Below, piece by piece: positions 40,472 through 49,660 of a DNA stretch of 64,000 nt. Within the stretch, counting starts at the first letter, position 1; every line of letters begins with the position of its first letter. The stretch spans positions 868,001 through 932,000 of the forward strand of contig NZ_CP036501.1 in the NCBI RefSeq assembly GCF_026230195.1. Reading direction: 5' to 3'. A program made the position numbers and the translations under genes. The stretch comes from Candidatus Paraluminiphilus aquimaris (GTDB lineage Bacteria > Pseudomonadota > Gammaproteobacteria > Pseudomonadales > Halieaceae). The notes beneath the pieces were generated by a model. It had not been told where the DNA came from and ran no database searches. It saw nothing but the letters and a program-made list of their open reading frames with translations.

Positions 40472-41758
40472 ATGGGGCTTTTTGAGGATCTGAAAGCACG
40501 AGGCTTGGTTTTTCAGACCACCAGTGACGAGCATTTTGAGGCATGGCTTAGTGAGCGGCCCCGCACACTGTATTGTGGGTTCGATCCAACGGCCGACAGT
40601 TTGCACATCGGCTCGTTAGTTCCGCTTTTGACCCTACGTCGTTTTCAGCTGGCGGGCCACACACCGATTGCTCTGGTCGGTGGCGCAACCGGACTGATTG
40701 GTGACCCCAGTTTTAAGGCTCAGGAACGTGCCCTAAATACCCCCGATATTGTTGCCGGATGGGTAGAACGACTCCGGACTCAGATGTCGCAGTTTTTAAG
40801 TTTTGATGGCGACGCCGCTGCGGTCATGGCAAATAATCTCGATTGGACAGCTGAGATCGATGTTCTGACGTTTTTGAGGGATGTGGGTAAACACTTCTCT
40901 GTTAACAGCATGATTTCCAAGGAGTCAGTAAAGCAGCGGATCGAGCGCGAGGGCTCGGGCATTAGTTTTACCGAATTCACTTATATGATCCTACAGTCGT
41001 TTGATTTCGCAGAATTGAACAAGCGGTTCGGTTGCGAGTTGCAGATAGGCGGCTCAGACCAGTGGGGAAATATCACAGGTGGTATCGATCTCACTCGTCG
41101 CATGAACAGCGCGTCGGTCCAAGGTCTCACTATGCCATTGGTTACGAAGGCGGATGGGACAAAGTTTGGTAAAACGGAATCGGGCACCATTTGGTTGGAT
41201 GCAAGTAAGACCTCGCCTTACGCTTTTTACCAATTCTGGTTGGGCACCGCTGACGCCGACGTGTACAAATTCCTTAAGTACTTCACGTTCTTATCGGTCG
41301 ATGACATTGACGCGATTGAACGCGAGGACGCCGCACGGGAAGGTCGACCCGAAGCGCAGCGCGTTTTGGCCAAAGAGGTCACGGTCCTGGTTCATGGCGA
41401 GGCTGGTTTAGAAGCCGCTGAGCGCATTACTCAAGCCATGTTTAGTGGCGATGCCACAGCCTTGTCTGAGTCCGATTTGGCTCAGTTAAGTCTCGATGGA
41501 CTGCCCAGCAGTGAGATTAGTCGAGATGCCCTCCCTGAGACACTTACCCAACTTTTGACTGATGCAGGCATGGCGAACTCCGGGAAGCAGGTTAAAGATG
41601 CCTTAGGACGCGCCGCGGTGTCGATTAATGGCCGCGCTATCTCGTCCGAGGACAACGGTAATCCCGGAGCGTGCTTTGGTGCCGATGCCGCCTTGCACGG
41701 GCATTACTTCATTACCCGTCTCGGCAAAAAGAAGGTCCATCTGTTTATTGCCAAATAG
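40472..41758 (+). CDS. tyrS: Tyrosyl-tRNA synthetase
   Basis: 428-residue class I synthetase. The HIGH-type motif is [21 protein letters not shown] precedes it, [12 protein letters not shown] is the tyrosine-binding region, and TKFGKTESG is the KMSKS-type loop. The C-terminal S4-like domain carries [12 protein letters not shown] and [17 protein letters not shown] lies 6-8 bp before the ATG. Followed by nagZ after 26 bp. Confidence 0.97.
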   Translation: MGLFEDLKARGLVFQTTSDEHFEAWLSERPRTLYCGFDPTADSLHIGSLVPLLTLRRFQLAGHTPIALVGGATGLIGDPSFKAQERALNTPDIVAGWVERLRTQMSQFLSFDGDAAAVMANNLDWTAEIDVLTFLRDVGKHFSVNSMISKESVKQRIEREGSGISFTEFTYMILQSFDFAELNKRFGCELQIGGSDQWGNITGGIDLTRRMNSASVQGLTMPLVTKADGTKFGKTESGTIWLDASKTSPYAFYQFWLGTADADVYKFLKYFTFLSVDDIDAIEREDAAREGRPEAQRVLAKEVTVLVHGEAGLEAAERITQAMFSGDATALSESDLAQLSLDGLPSSEISRDALPETLTQLLTDAGMANSGKQVKDALGRAAVSINGRAISSEDNGNPGACFGADAALHGHYFITRLGKKKVHLFIAK

Positions 41759-41784
41759 CCACACCATGAGGCTGAGGACTGCTT

Positions 41785-42801
41785 ATGACACCGGCTATTT
41801 TTGGTCTTGAAGGTTTAGCTGTCACGGCCTCTGAGCGCGCCTTTTTTAAAGACGCGGCGCCTGTGGGCTATATTCTCTTCGGTCGTAATGTTGCAGATCG
41901 AGAACAGCTACGCCGACTCACTGATGACCTTAGGAGCATTTCGGGGCGTTCAGCACTGCCTATTTTGATCGATCAGGAGGGCGGGCGCGTGGCGAGGATG
42001 CAGCCCCCTCAGTGGTTGAGCTATCCACCGGCGGCGGTTTTTGAAGCACTATTTTCGCGTGATCCCGTGGCTGGCGCACAGGCATGTCGTTGTAACTTTG
42101 AGGCGCTGGCGCTCGACCTTGCTGAGGTGGGGATCACCGCGACCTGCGCACCTGTTTTAGATGTCCCTGTTGATGGTGCGCATAGCGTCATTGGTGATCG
42201 AGCCTTCTCGCGCAGTCCGCATCGTGTCTCTCTATTGGGGAGAGCCTGCCTCGAGGGTCTTTTGGACGGTGGCATAGGACCTGTGATCAAGCATATTCCC
42301 GGCCATGGGCGGGCAGCGGCTGACTCGCACCTTGAGTTGCCTCGCGTCGCGGCTACGCGAAGCGAACTTGAGAATGATTTGACGCCCTTTAGGGCACTCG
42401 CCGATGCATCAATGGCCATGACCGCGCACGTGATCTACGAGGCTTGGGATAGCGAGCGATGCGCCACACTGTCCTCTAGCGTTATCAATGAGATTATTCG
42501 TAACCAAATCGGGTTCGACGGGTTACTCATGAGTGATGACCTCGATATGAAGGCGCTCTCCGGAGAGATTGGCAGCTTGGCCCTTGAAGCGCAGCAGGCG
42601 GGTTGCGATGTCGTTCTAAATTGCTGGGCAAAAATGGCCGACATGGTCGATATTGCTGGAAAAATGGCGGCGCCAGGACCAAAAACCATCGCGCGGATCG
42701 AGCGCGCTGAGAGAGGTCTAATGGCCGCGGCCTCCTGTGTTGCAATAAAAGACCGTCAGCGGGCATTACTTGCGCAGCGCGACGCACTGTTGGCGACCTA
42801 A
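41785..42801 (+). CDS. nagZ: Beta-N-acetylhexosaminidase NagZ
   Basis: 338-residue glycoside hydrolase family 3 enzyme that removes GlcNAc from anhydro-muropeptides in the cytoplasm. Family signatures are ILIDQEGGRVARM, IGDRAFSRSP, KHIPGHGRAAADSHLELP with the catalytic His-Asp loop, and LLMSDDLDMKAL with the nucleophile Asp. The stop TAA is the first of a row of TAA triplets created by a hexanucleotide repeat that starts at 42796, inside the last codon pair. Confidence 0.95.
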   Translation: MTPAIFGLEGLAVTASERAFFKDAAPVGYILFGRNVADREQLRRLTDDLRSISGRSALPILIDQEGGRVARMQPPQWLSYPPAAVFEALFSRDPVAGAQACRCNFEALALDLAEVGITATCAPVLDVPVDGAHSVIGDRAFSRSPHRVSLLGRACLEGLLDGGIGPVIKHIPGHGRAAADSHLELPRVAATRSELENDLTPFRALADASMAMTAHVIYEAWDSERCATLSSSVINEIIRNQIGFDGLLMSDDLDMKALSGEIGSLALEAQQAGCDVVLNCWAKMADMVDIAGKMAAPGPKTIARIERAERGLMAAASCVAIKDRQRALLAQRDALLAT

Positions 42802-42841
42802 ACCTAAACCTAAACCTAAACCTAAACCTAAACCTAAACCT
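42796..42841 (+). repeat. Hexanucleotide repeat (ACCTAA)x7 at the nagZ stop
   Basis: Seven perfect ACCTAA units (42796-42837) followed by a partial unit ACCT. In the nagZ frame each unit supplies Thr-stop, so slippage cannot extend the protein. It resembles a simple-sequence expansion; the unit differs from the plant telomere heptamer CCCTAAA. Confidence 0.95.
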
Positions 42842-43113
42842 CGACCGATAGCGGATGACTTGCCGCCTCCCCTCAGGTGGATCGCCCAGCGCAATCGTCT
42901 AGACTTGTCAGTGCAAGGCCTTGCGGTTTTTGATGGAGGCGATACGCTTCAGATCGCGCTTAAGAGCACCTGTTGCTTTGAGGGGTGAAGCGCATCGGTC
43001 CCAAGCCTTCAGTGGGTTATAGCGCGTCAGTCGCAAGCGCGCCTTTAAAGACAGTGACGGGCAAAAAAAGAGTGCCGGTCAGAAAAGAGCGCCGGTCGCA
43101 AGAGAGTAGAACG
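42802..43113. other. 312-bp gap between nagZ and the Kazal lipoprotein gene
   Basis: The gap holds most of the hexanucleotide array and, at about 43071-43100, an imperfect direct repeat (AGAGTGCCGGTCAGAAA and AGAGCGCCGGTCGCAAG). One open frame (from a TTG at 42770 to 42988) translates the array as Lys-Pro repeats followed by about 48 ordinary-looking residues, and its stop overlaps an upstream GTG of the next frame; it has no good start and I do not call it a gene. No clear promoter or terminator seen. Confidence 0.5.
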
Positions 43114-43431
43114 ATGAGACATTCCTCAAGTACTAATTCCCAATGGCTTAAAGTGCGCGGCCTCGGTGCCGGCATTTTGTTCTTGATGATCTCTGGCTGT
43201 CAGTTGCTCGAGGAAGTCGGTGGCTCGCAGAGCGCTACGCGCCCAGAGCCCAAAGCGGCGCCCGAAAGAACAAAAATGTGTGAAGATCCAAGACCGAAAA
43301 TTTGCACAATGCGTTACGAGCCTGTTTGTGCCGTCATGGCATCAGGCCTCATTACCACGTACCCTTCAGCTTGCAACGCGTGTGCTGACATTGCTGTCAG
43401 TGGTTGGCGAGCGGAACCTTGTGAGGAATAA
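43114..43431 (+). CDS. Small lipoprotein with Kazal-like domain
   Basis: 105 residues. A signal peptide ends in the lipobox LMISGC, giving lipidated Cys29. The mature part has six cysteines with spacing C-x7-C-x7-C-x14-C-x2-C-x12-C (residues 56, 64, 72, 87, 90, 103) and the sequence YEPVCA, TTYPSACNAC, which fits the Kazal serine-protease-inhibitor pattern with a longer third loop. Such a protein may inhibit proteases at the cell envelope; that is inferred from the fold. I chose the ATG at 43114 because it gives a standard lipoprotein signal; an in-frame GTG at 42985 would put 43 residues before it. Ends 2 bp before the symporter gene. Confidence 0.78.
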   Translation: MRHSSSTNSQWLKVRGLGAGILFLMISGCQLLEEVGGSQSATRPEPKAAPERTKMCEDPRPKICTMRYEPVCAVMASGLITTYPSACNACADIAVSGWRAEPCEE

Positions 43432-43433
43432 GC

Positions 43434-44741
43434 ATGTCTCTGACTAATCGAATTTTGCTGGCTATGGTGCTGGGTATCAGTCTCGGCTCTATCCTCGAGA
43501 TACTCTTGGGCAACTTAGACACTGAGACTCAGCTCTATGGCTTCGTGTATAACGGCCTCGTTATGGGTGTCTTCGATGTCCTCGGTCGTATTTTCATCGC
43601 TTCCCTGAAGTTGCTCGTCGTGCCCTTGGTCTTGGTGTCGCTTATTTGCGGAATGGCGGCACTCGGTGCGAGTAGCCGTATGGGACCGATCGCAGGAAAG
43701 ACCTTGGGGCTTTACCTCATCACGACCTGTATCGCGGTAACACTTGGCTTAGCTGTTGCAATCATTGTGGGGCCGGGCAATGGCGTTAACGCCATTGCGA
43801 GTGTGGATTTTGTGCCGAAAGAGGCGCCGCCGATCAAGGAAACGCTGATCAATATATTTCCTACGAACCCCGTCGCTGCAATGGCCGAGGGCAACATGCT
43901 GCAGGTCATCGTATTTGCACTGCTCGTCGGTTTCGCGATGACGCGCGCAGGCGAGGCAGGTGAGCGCCTAATCGCCTGGTTCCAAGACTTAGAAGTGGTT
44001 GTCATGAAAATGGTCGGGGTGCTTATTGAGCTCGCACCCTACGGTGTCTTCGCATTATTGACTAAGTTATTCGCCACCATGGGGTTTGAGACGATTTTCG
44101 ATCTAGCAAAGTATTTTTTCACTCTGCTAGCGGTCCTGCTTTTCCACGGACTGGTCATTTACGGTTTGGTGTTGCGGACACTCACGCCACTCTCGCCTGC
44201 GGTGCTGCGTGCAAAGATGCGCCGCGTCTGGGCTTTTGCTTTTTCGACCTCTTCGTCTGGGGCAACGCTACCCATAACGCTCCGCACTGTTGAGAAACGA
44301 TTAGGCGTTAACAAGAGTGTTGCAGGGTTTGCGGTACCACTGGGTGCCACCATTAATATGGACGGTACGGCCATTATGCAGGGGGTTGCCACGGTCTTTA
44401 TTGCGCAGGTTTACGGTATCGACCTCAGTAGCAGTCAGCTTCTGATGGTCGTTCTAACAGCAACCCTTGCCTCTATTGGGACTGCTGCGGTACCGAGCGC
44501 GGGTTTGATTATGCTCTCGCTTGTGCTGACGCAGGCGGGCCTTCCGGTAGAGGGTGTTGCCCTGATTCTCGGTGTCGATCGTCTGCTCGATATGGTTCGG
44601 ACAGCGGTTAACGTGACGGGCGATGCAACCGTTTCCACCGTTGTTGCCTACCATGAGGGGCAGTTGGATGAGGTCGTGTATAACGATCCCAACGCGGATC
44701 TTGAGTTAGACAGTGAGGAAAGCACAGAGGCTGTGGTATGA
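43434..44741 (+). CDS. Sodium/proton:dicarboxylate (or amino acid) symporter, DAACS family
   Basis: 435-residue inner-membrane transporter with about eight hydrophobic segments and two re-entrant loops. The serine-rich loop STSSSGATLPIT, the sodium/substrate motif ATINMDGTAIMQG and VDRLLDMVRTAVNVTGDAT near the C-terminus are those of the glutamate/aspartate/C4-dicarboxylate transporters (GltP, DctA, GltPh-like). The Arg in the last motif usually recognises acidic side chains, so an acidic substrate is likely, but which one is not shown. Its stop overlaps the next gene (ATGA). Confidence 0.9.
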   Translation: MSLTNRILLAMVLGISLGSILEILLGNLDTETQLYGFVYNGLVMGVFDVLGRIFIASLKLLVVPLVLVSLICGMAALGASSRMGPIAGKTLGLYLITTCIAVTLGLAVAIIVGPGNGVNAIASVDFVPKEAPPIKETLINIFPTNPVAAMAEGNMLQVIVFALLVGFAMTRAGEAGERLIAWFQDLEVVVMKMVGVLIELAPYGVFALLTKLFATMGFETIFDLAKYFFTLLAVLLFHGLVIYGLVLRTLTPLSPAVLRAKMRRVWAFAFSTSSSGATLPITLRTVEKRLGVNKSVAGFAVPLGATINMDGTAIMQGVATVFIAQVYGIDLSSSQLLMVVLTATLASIGTAAVPSAGLIMLSLVLTQAGLPVEGVALILGVDRLLDMVRTAVNVTGDATVSTVVAYHEGQLDEVVYNDPNADLELDSEESTEAVV

Positions 44742-45388
44742 GTCTGTCGGTAACGATCGTCCCGGTCACCCCCTATCAGCAGAACTGCTCTATCGTTAAG
44801 TGTAATGCGACAGGTAAGGCGGCTGTTGTTGATCCTGGCGGTGATATTGATCGGATAAAAGCCGCCATCGAAAAGATGGGCGCAACCGTTGAGAAGATCC
44901 TTCTTACTCATGGCCATATGGACCACTGCGCGGCAGCCGACGTCCTTCGGCAGGAGTGGGAGGTCCCCATTGAGGGTCCCGAGGAGGGCGACAGGTTTTG
45001 GATTGATAACCTGCCTAAGTGGTGTGAGATGTCCGGTTTCCCATCCGCCGAGGCTTTTGAGCCAGACCGCTGGTTGGTTGATGGGGATACCGTTTCCGTG
45101 GGCAACTTAGAGCTTGCTGTGATTCATTGCCCAGGGCACACCCCGGGGCATGTTGTATTTTACGATCGCCATCAAAACGTCGCCTGGGTGGGCGATGTGA
45201 TCTTTGCTGGGTCGATTGGCCGCACAGACTTTCCCAAGGGGAATCACGACGAGTTGATTCACTCGATTCGTGAGAAGCTTTTCCCCCTCGGCGATAACGT
45301 CCAGTTTGTTCCCGGGCATGGACCGGACTCAACCTTTGGCCGCGAGCGGGCAACGAATCCCTTCGTTGCCGATATGCAGTTTGGTTAG
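44738..45388 (+). CDS. Metallo-beta-lactamase fold hydrolase (glyoxalase II-like, YcbL type)
   Basis: 216 residues. Metal motifs are LTHGHMDHCAA (HxHxDH), HCPGHTPGHV, WVGDVIFAGSIGRTD (bridging Asp) and FVPGHGPDSTFG (last His). This length and the GSIGRTDFPKG motif fit the YcbL/GloB2 group that hydrolyses S-lactoylglutathione or related thioesters. The ATGA overlap with the symporter indicates coupled translation. Converges on the flavin oxidoreductase gene with 6 bp between stops. Confidence 0.88.
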   Translation: MSLSVTIVPVTPYQQNCSIVKCNATGKAAVVDPGGDIDRIKAAIEKMGATVEKILLTHGHMDHCAAADVLRQEWEVPIEGPEEGDRFWIDNLPKWCEMSGFPSAEAFEPDRWLVDGDTVSVGNLELAVIHCPGHTPGHVVFYDRHQNVAWVGDVIFAGSIGRTDFPKGNHDELIHSIREKLFPLGDNVQFVPGHGPDSTFGRERATNPFVADMQFG

Positions 45389-45394
45389 CCTGAT

Positions 45395-46471
45395 TTAAGC
45401 TGCCACAAACCCTTTCCACGACGCCATATAGTCGATGAACTTGGGGCCTAGGCCCTGGTCGGCTAGATGTTGGCGACTTACCGGTAGCTCCAGCATGGCA
45501 AAGTCAGGATTTGCCATGGCCTGCGCTGGGAAGTCCGCGTGAACCACGGCTCCACGTCCGATCAAAACAAAGTCGAGGCCGCTATCTATTGCTCGTTGGC
45601 AGTCACCAGCAGAGTACAACTTACCCGCCGCACCCAGTGCGACACCTTTTCGAGGCAGATCAGTAAAGACCTTAAGCAGTGACTCGCCCGCAAACGCCTC
45701 ATCGTGTGCCGGCTTAAATACATCCCAGAGCGACATATCGAGGTAGTCGATGCGATCGTCGGTGAGTAATTGACCGGCTAAATCTCGTATTTCTTCCGTG
45801 CGTTGTCCAAAGCGCTCGGGCGATAGGCGGACCCCTAAGCTAAAGGATCGCCCACAAGAGGCGTTGATTCCCTCGATAATGTCGAACAACACCTTCGCGC
45901 GCTTTACGGGACTACCACCATAGGCGTCGTCTCTACGATTAATCTCGGGACTCAAAAATTGAGCGATGAGATAGCCGTGAGCGCCGTGCAATTGCACACC
46001 GTCAAAACCGGCCTTGTGACACCGAACGGCCGACGCGATGCAGTCCTCGACAAACCCCTCGACCTCCTCAATTGTCATCGCTTTCGAGTTGGTGGACTCA
46101 TCATCCGAGGGGCACATAGGGGTGTCATCGCAATAGTCTCCCATCGCACGCATCCCGCCGTGATGCAGTTGCACTACAGCATGGCTACCTTGGGCTTTGA
46201 TGCCGCTGGCCATGCGCTTTAGGCCCTCAAGGTGCAGGTCATCGTGTGCGCCCAGCTGACCAGGGAAGCCAACCCCCCGATGTTGTACCGATGTAGCGCA
46301 GGTCATCGTGAGTCCAAATCCCCCCTCTGCGCGTCGCGTCAACCAGTGATACTCATCGTCACTCATGACACCGTCTCTACCGCTCTGCAGATTGGTAAGC
46401 GCGGCCAACATGAAACGATTTTTAATGGTTGAGCCGTTGTTAAAGTGTAGGGGGTTCCCTAGGGATGTCAT
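45395..46471 (-). CDS. NADH:flavin oxidoreductase (Old Yellow Enzyme family)
   Basis: 358-residue FMN TIM-barrel protein with no C-terminal Fe-S or NAD domain. IKNRFMLAALTNLQSG opens the barrel; VQLHHGGMRA, GFDGVQLHGAHGYLIAQFLS (substrate-binding His pair), INRRDDAYGGS and LIGRGAVVHADFP are family motifs. It probably reduces activated C=C bonds of an unknown substrate. It sits 12 bp after the amidohydrolase stop and may be co-transcribed with it. Confidence 0.87.
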   Translation of the reverse strand: MTSLGNPLHFNNGSTIKNRFMLAALTNLQSGRDGVMSDDEYHWLTRRAEGGFGLTMTCATSVQHRGVGFPGQLGAHDDLHLEGLKRMASGIKAQGSHAVVQLHHGGMRAMGDYCDDTPMCPSDDESTNSKAMTIEEVEGFVEDCIASAVRCHKAGFDGVQLHGAHGYLIAQFLSPEINRRDDAYGGSPVKRAKVLFDIIEGINASCGRSFSLGVRLSPERFGQRTEEIRDLAGQLLTDDRIDYLDMSLWDVFKPAHDEAFAGESLLKVFTDLPRKGVALGAAGKLYSAGDCQRAIDSGLDFVLIGRGAVVHADFPAQAMANPDFAMLELPVSRQHLADQGLGPKFIDYMASWKGFVAA

Positions 46472-46483
46472 ATTGCTACCTCG

Positions 46484-48187
46484 TTAGTTTCGGTGGGCTT
46501 CACCGGCAAATACAGTGCCGACAACGTCGATGTGGCGTAACGTATCAAGCGGTGCGGTCATTGGGTCGTCAGCGAGTATCGTAAAGTCAGCGGCTTTACC
46601 GGCCCTTATCGATCCAATTTCATCTTCTAGGCCAAGAATCCAAGCCGCGTCGATAGTAATCGCTTTTAATGCACCCTCGCGACTCATGACTTCAGCCTGA
46701 CCTGTTTTATCGCCTGAGATATTTTCCCGTGCTACCGCGGTCCACATAAGTGTCAACGGAGAAAGCGGCGCCATTGGGCTATCTGAGTGCAATCCAACCG
46801 GTACATTTTTCTGCTCCAGTGAGCCCAAACGCACCATTTGAGGCCCTCTATCGGGTCCGAGCCAATCGCCGCTATACATTTCAGACAAGATGAAGTGGTA
46901 ATAGGGGTTCGCCGAGACGGCGGCCCCGAGCACGGCCAACTTTCGGTTCTGATCCTCGGTGCTATAGGCAAAATGCTCAAGGGTCATACGGTGGTCAGCC
47001 CGAGGGCTTTCGCGTAACAAGTATTCCAATAGATCGATAAATCTTGCCGTAGCCGCATCTCCGTTACTGTGCGCATGAATTTGGAATCCTGCGTCCCAAA
47101 AAGTTCTGGCGAAGGATTTGAGCGTCGGGACGTCCACCATCCAAACACCCATATGGCCGTCTAGGTAACCCGGCGCACCCATCTGAGACAGCCCTGAAAA
47201 GATAGCGCCATCGATCATGAGCTTGAAGTGATTACCCACTGACACATGCTCATCGTTCATCGCTTGCCACTCACGGACTTCAGTTAAGGCTTGCTCTGGA
47301 GTTTTCTGGCGCGTGAGGAAGTCGGTGATGATGGGGGTAAGTAAAATGCGCACACCCACCGGGTCATTGGCCACAGCGGCTTTTACCGCCTGAATTTCAG
47401 CAACAGGGTTTCCGAAAATGCCTGTCCCCATATCGGCGGCGGTTGTTACGCCTGACTCGTGCATCATTGAGAGAAAGTTCTGCATGCCTTTCATATAGCG
47501 AGCGGGCTCAAATAGAAAGCCCATGCGAGGAAAAACAGCCCTCAGGCCCAGCTCATAAAAGTGACCTCGCTCCCAGTCAGCGCCCTCGTGAATCGCGTCC
47601 GCGTCCTCCTTTGTGACGCCAATTGCATTCCACGCCGCGTCATTACCAATCAGTTCATGAAATGAGCGGTGCCAAATCATCACCGGTACATCGCCAAACC
47701 AGTCGTTAAGGTCTTCACGCCATACCTCCCCATGCCAGAGCGGGTGGTAGCCAAACACAACAAACGGAATCGTCGGGTCAGCATGGCCAGCTACAAGTTT
47801 GGTCAGTGATCGCTTGTAAGCCTCGGGTGTGGTGGCTCCGGGAAAGTCGCCTGTTGGCAGATACCAATCATCCGGTGCGAGAAACGGGAACTGAGTCAGT
47901 ACAGCAGGAAGGGTTGGATGAACATGGGGGTCTATCAGTCCCGGTGTCATAACGAAGGATTCGAACTGCCGGTCGATTCGAGCACTGCGATCGCGAATGA
48001 GTGGGGCTAAGCTTTCAAGGTCTCCCACCGCCAGCACCTTGCCATTTTCTACTGCAACCGCCGTGGCGAGGGGCAGCGCGGGCTCCATGGTCCGAATGAG
48101 TTTGGCGGTGTAGACCACTGTTTCTGCCGCACAAACGGGCGCCGCAACCAGGAAAATGATGGTTTGAATTATTGTTCTTAGCATCAT
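46484..48187 (-). CDS. Exported amidohydrolase family 3 protein (YtcJ-like)
   Basis: 567 residues with a signal peptide (MMLRTIIQTIIFLVAAPVCA, cleavage about residue 21-23). The amidohydrolase barrel shows LIDPHVHPTLP (metal HxH), FKLMIDGAIFSG (carboxylated-Lys position), IHAHSNGDAA, LEHFAYS and VGLHSDSPMAP (metal Asp), and the C-terminal GSIRAGKAADFTIL region is typical of the YtcJ group. Substrate unknown. The ATG at 48187 has GGAGG 8 bp upstream; a GTG at 48202 overlaps that site. 60 bp separate it from the M48 gene, so it may or may not belong to the same transcript. Confidence 0.85.
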   Translation of the reverse strand: MMLRTIIQTIIFLVAAPVCAAETVVYTAKLIRTMEPALPLATAVAVENGKVLAVGDLESLAPLIRDRSARIDRQFESFVMTPGLIDPHVHPTLPAVLTQFPFLAPDDWYLPTGDFPGATTPEAYKRSLTKLVAGHADPTIPFVVFGYHPLWHGEVWREDLNDWFGDVPVMIWHRSFHELIGNDAAWNAIGVTKEDADAIHEGADWERGHFYELGLRAVFPRMGFLFEPARYMKGMQNFLSMMHESGVTTAADMGTGIFGNPVAEIQAVKAAVANDPVGVRILLTPIITDFLTRQKTPEQALTEVREWQAMNDEHVSVGNHFKLMIDGAIFSGLSQMGAPGYLDGHMGVWMVDVPTLKSFARTFWDAGFQIHAHSNGDAATARFIDLLEYLLRESPRADHRMTLEHFAYSTEDQNRKLAVLGAAVSANPYYHFILSEMYSGDWLGPDRGPQMVRLGSLEQKNVPVGLHSDSPMAPLSPLTLMWTAVARENISGDKTGQAEVMSREGALKAITIDAAWILGLEDEIGSIRAGKAADFTILADDPMTAPLDTLRHIDVVGTVFAGEAHRN

Positions 48188-48247
48188 GCATCTACCCTCC
48201 ACGTGCCTTTCCCATCATGTCACGAACAGGGCAAAAAAGTGGAGGGG

Positions 48248-49657
48248 TTAGCGCAGAACTTTTATCCAGTCACCGGTACGTGGCTCACCACCTGGGTAGT
48301 AACCATTGATAAGGCGGAGCTGGTTTTCTGCATCGGGGATACGGATGCCGGTACTTAACGAGGCGAACGTCGCACCGCGAGGCACCTGCACATAGGTTAA
48401 TGTGAGACTCTCACCCCGTTTTTTCTCCTTGGGAAACAAGGGGCGAAACGAGGTGATTATTTTCTTAAAGGCGTCATCGGACCCTGCAAAGTCTGATGAC
48501 TCACCCTCAAAGAGGTAGCGAAAACGGTAATCAACAATGCCGAGTCGCTTTTGAACACCGCCGGCACTTGCCAGCCCCGTCGCTCCTTTGAGGCCTTGGT
48601 TCTCAATTTCTTCTTGTTGACTCACTTCGCCGGTTGCGAGGGTTGGTAGCGCGGCTGTTGGGTCTGTCTCGGGATCAATCTTTGCAATTTTTATTGTCAA
48701 AGCAGCATCGGAGTCAGGCGCCCGCGCCACGATCTCGCGTGTATTTGCGGTGACGTTCCAGCCCTCCGGGTGCTCGAACGTGAAGTCGAGTTTATTGTGG
48801 TAGTAGCGCAGTGGGTCGCTCTGTGCCTCAGCGCTAGCACCGACCACCATGCCCTGGGTTTCCCGTCTGAATCGACCCGGTAGCTCAGGATCATCCGCCA
48901 TGGTGTCAAAATCGAGTGTGTTGGCTGTTTTGATAACGGTTTGCAGGCGAAGGTCATTACGTGGATGACTGGCGTAGAGACCGTGATAGGTGCCGGAGGG
49001 TTTACCTGCGGCTTTGGCGGCGGCCTTTCGATAGCGTTCTTGATCTTTGAGAACGCCAATTACCGATAACAGTGCATCGGCGTCATAGCCGCTTTTATGC
49101 ATAATCTCGGCGCCTTCAGCGTCCGCTTCTAGCTCCATTTCCCGACCGAAGCCTGAGACCAATTCCGCACCGTACATGTTCGTCGCATCGTAAAGATCCC
49201 CGGATCGGGTAAGGATCAGAGCGGAAACTGCGACGGCCTGCGTCGTGAGCTGCTGGGTACGTCTTCTAGCGTGATGCCGCTCGGTGATGTGGGCAATCTC
49301 GTGCGCAATAACGCCTGCAAGTTCTGCTTCAGTATTGAGGTAAGCCAATAGCCCACGGTTGATGTAAATCATCCCGCCCGGCAGAGCAAAGGCATTGATA
49401 TCCGGCGAATCGAGCAGGGTGAAGGTGAATTCTTCGTCGGCTAAGCTCGAGTTGGCGACGAGTCTCTGGGCTATTTCGTTAACGTAGGTGTTGAGTTTTG
49501 GATCGTCATAAATACCAACATTCTCAATCAGTTTCTCATGTTCATCTGCGGCCTTTTTGGGGATGCTGACCGGCCTACCGCCGACCGTAACCGTAGATGA
49601 TCCCGCACAGCTCACAAGGAAAATCGCGGTCAGCAATACGGTGAGTAATCGGGTCAT
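48248..49657 (-). CDS. M48 family metallopeptidase lipoprotein
   Basis: 469 residues. Signal peptide with lipobox FLVSC (Cys17). The zinc site HEIAH lies near residue 118 with a downstream GREMELEADAEGAEIM supplying the third ligand Glu. After the peptidase domain (to about 255) come an unknown alpha/beta region and a C-terminal segment (TLTYVQVPRGATFASLS, then NGYYPGG) resembling a LysM-type peptidoglycan-binding fold. M48 lipoproteins of this type (BepA, LoiP) degrade or assemble outer-membrane proteins. It is the last gene of the thirteen-gene envelope cluster, 3 bp after the preceding lipoprotein gene. Confidence 0.88.
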   Translation of the reverse strand: MTRLLTVLLTAIFLVSCAGSSTVTVGGRPVSIPKKAADEHEKLIENVGIYDDPKLNTYVNEIAQRLVANSSLADEEFTFTLLDSPDINAFALPGGMIYINRGLLAYLNTEAELAGVIAHEIAHITERHHARRRTQQLTTQAVAVSALILTRSGDLYDATNMYGAELVSGFGREMELEADAEGAEIMHKSGYDADALLSVIGVLKDQERYRKAAAKAAGKPSGTYHGLYASHPRNDLRLQTVIKTANTLDFDTMADDPELPGRFRRETQGMVVGASAEAQSDPLRYYHNKLDFTFEHPEGWNVTANTREIVARAPDSDAALTIKIAKIDPETDPTAALPTLATGEVSQQEEIENQGLKGATGLASAGGVQKRLGIVDYRFRYLFEGESSDFAGSDDAFKKIITSFRPLFPKEKKRGESLTLTYVQVPRGATFASLSTGIRIPDAENQLRLINGYYPGGEPRTGDWIKVLR

Positions 49658-49660
49658 GAA

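Noticed and set aside
42796-42841. ACCTAA array as a telomere-like or linear-replicon end
   Set aside because: It is internal, short, and its six-base unit differs from the known CCCTAAA plant and CCCTAA animal telomere units.
42770-42988. Open frame reading the hexamer array as Lys-Pro repeats, ending in a GTGA overlap with the next frame
   Set aside because: It starts only at a TTG inside nagZ, has no ribosome-binding site, and its first third is the simple repeat; the remaining residues match nothing I know.
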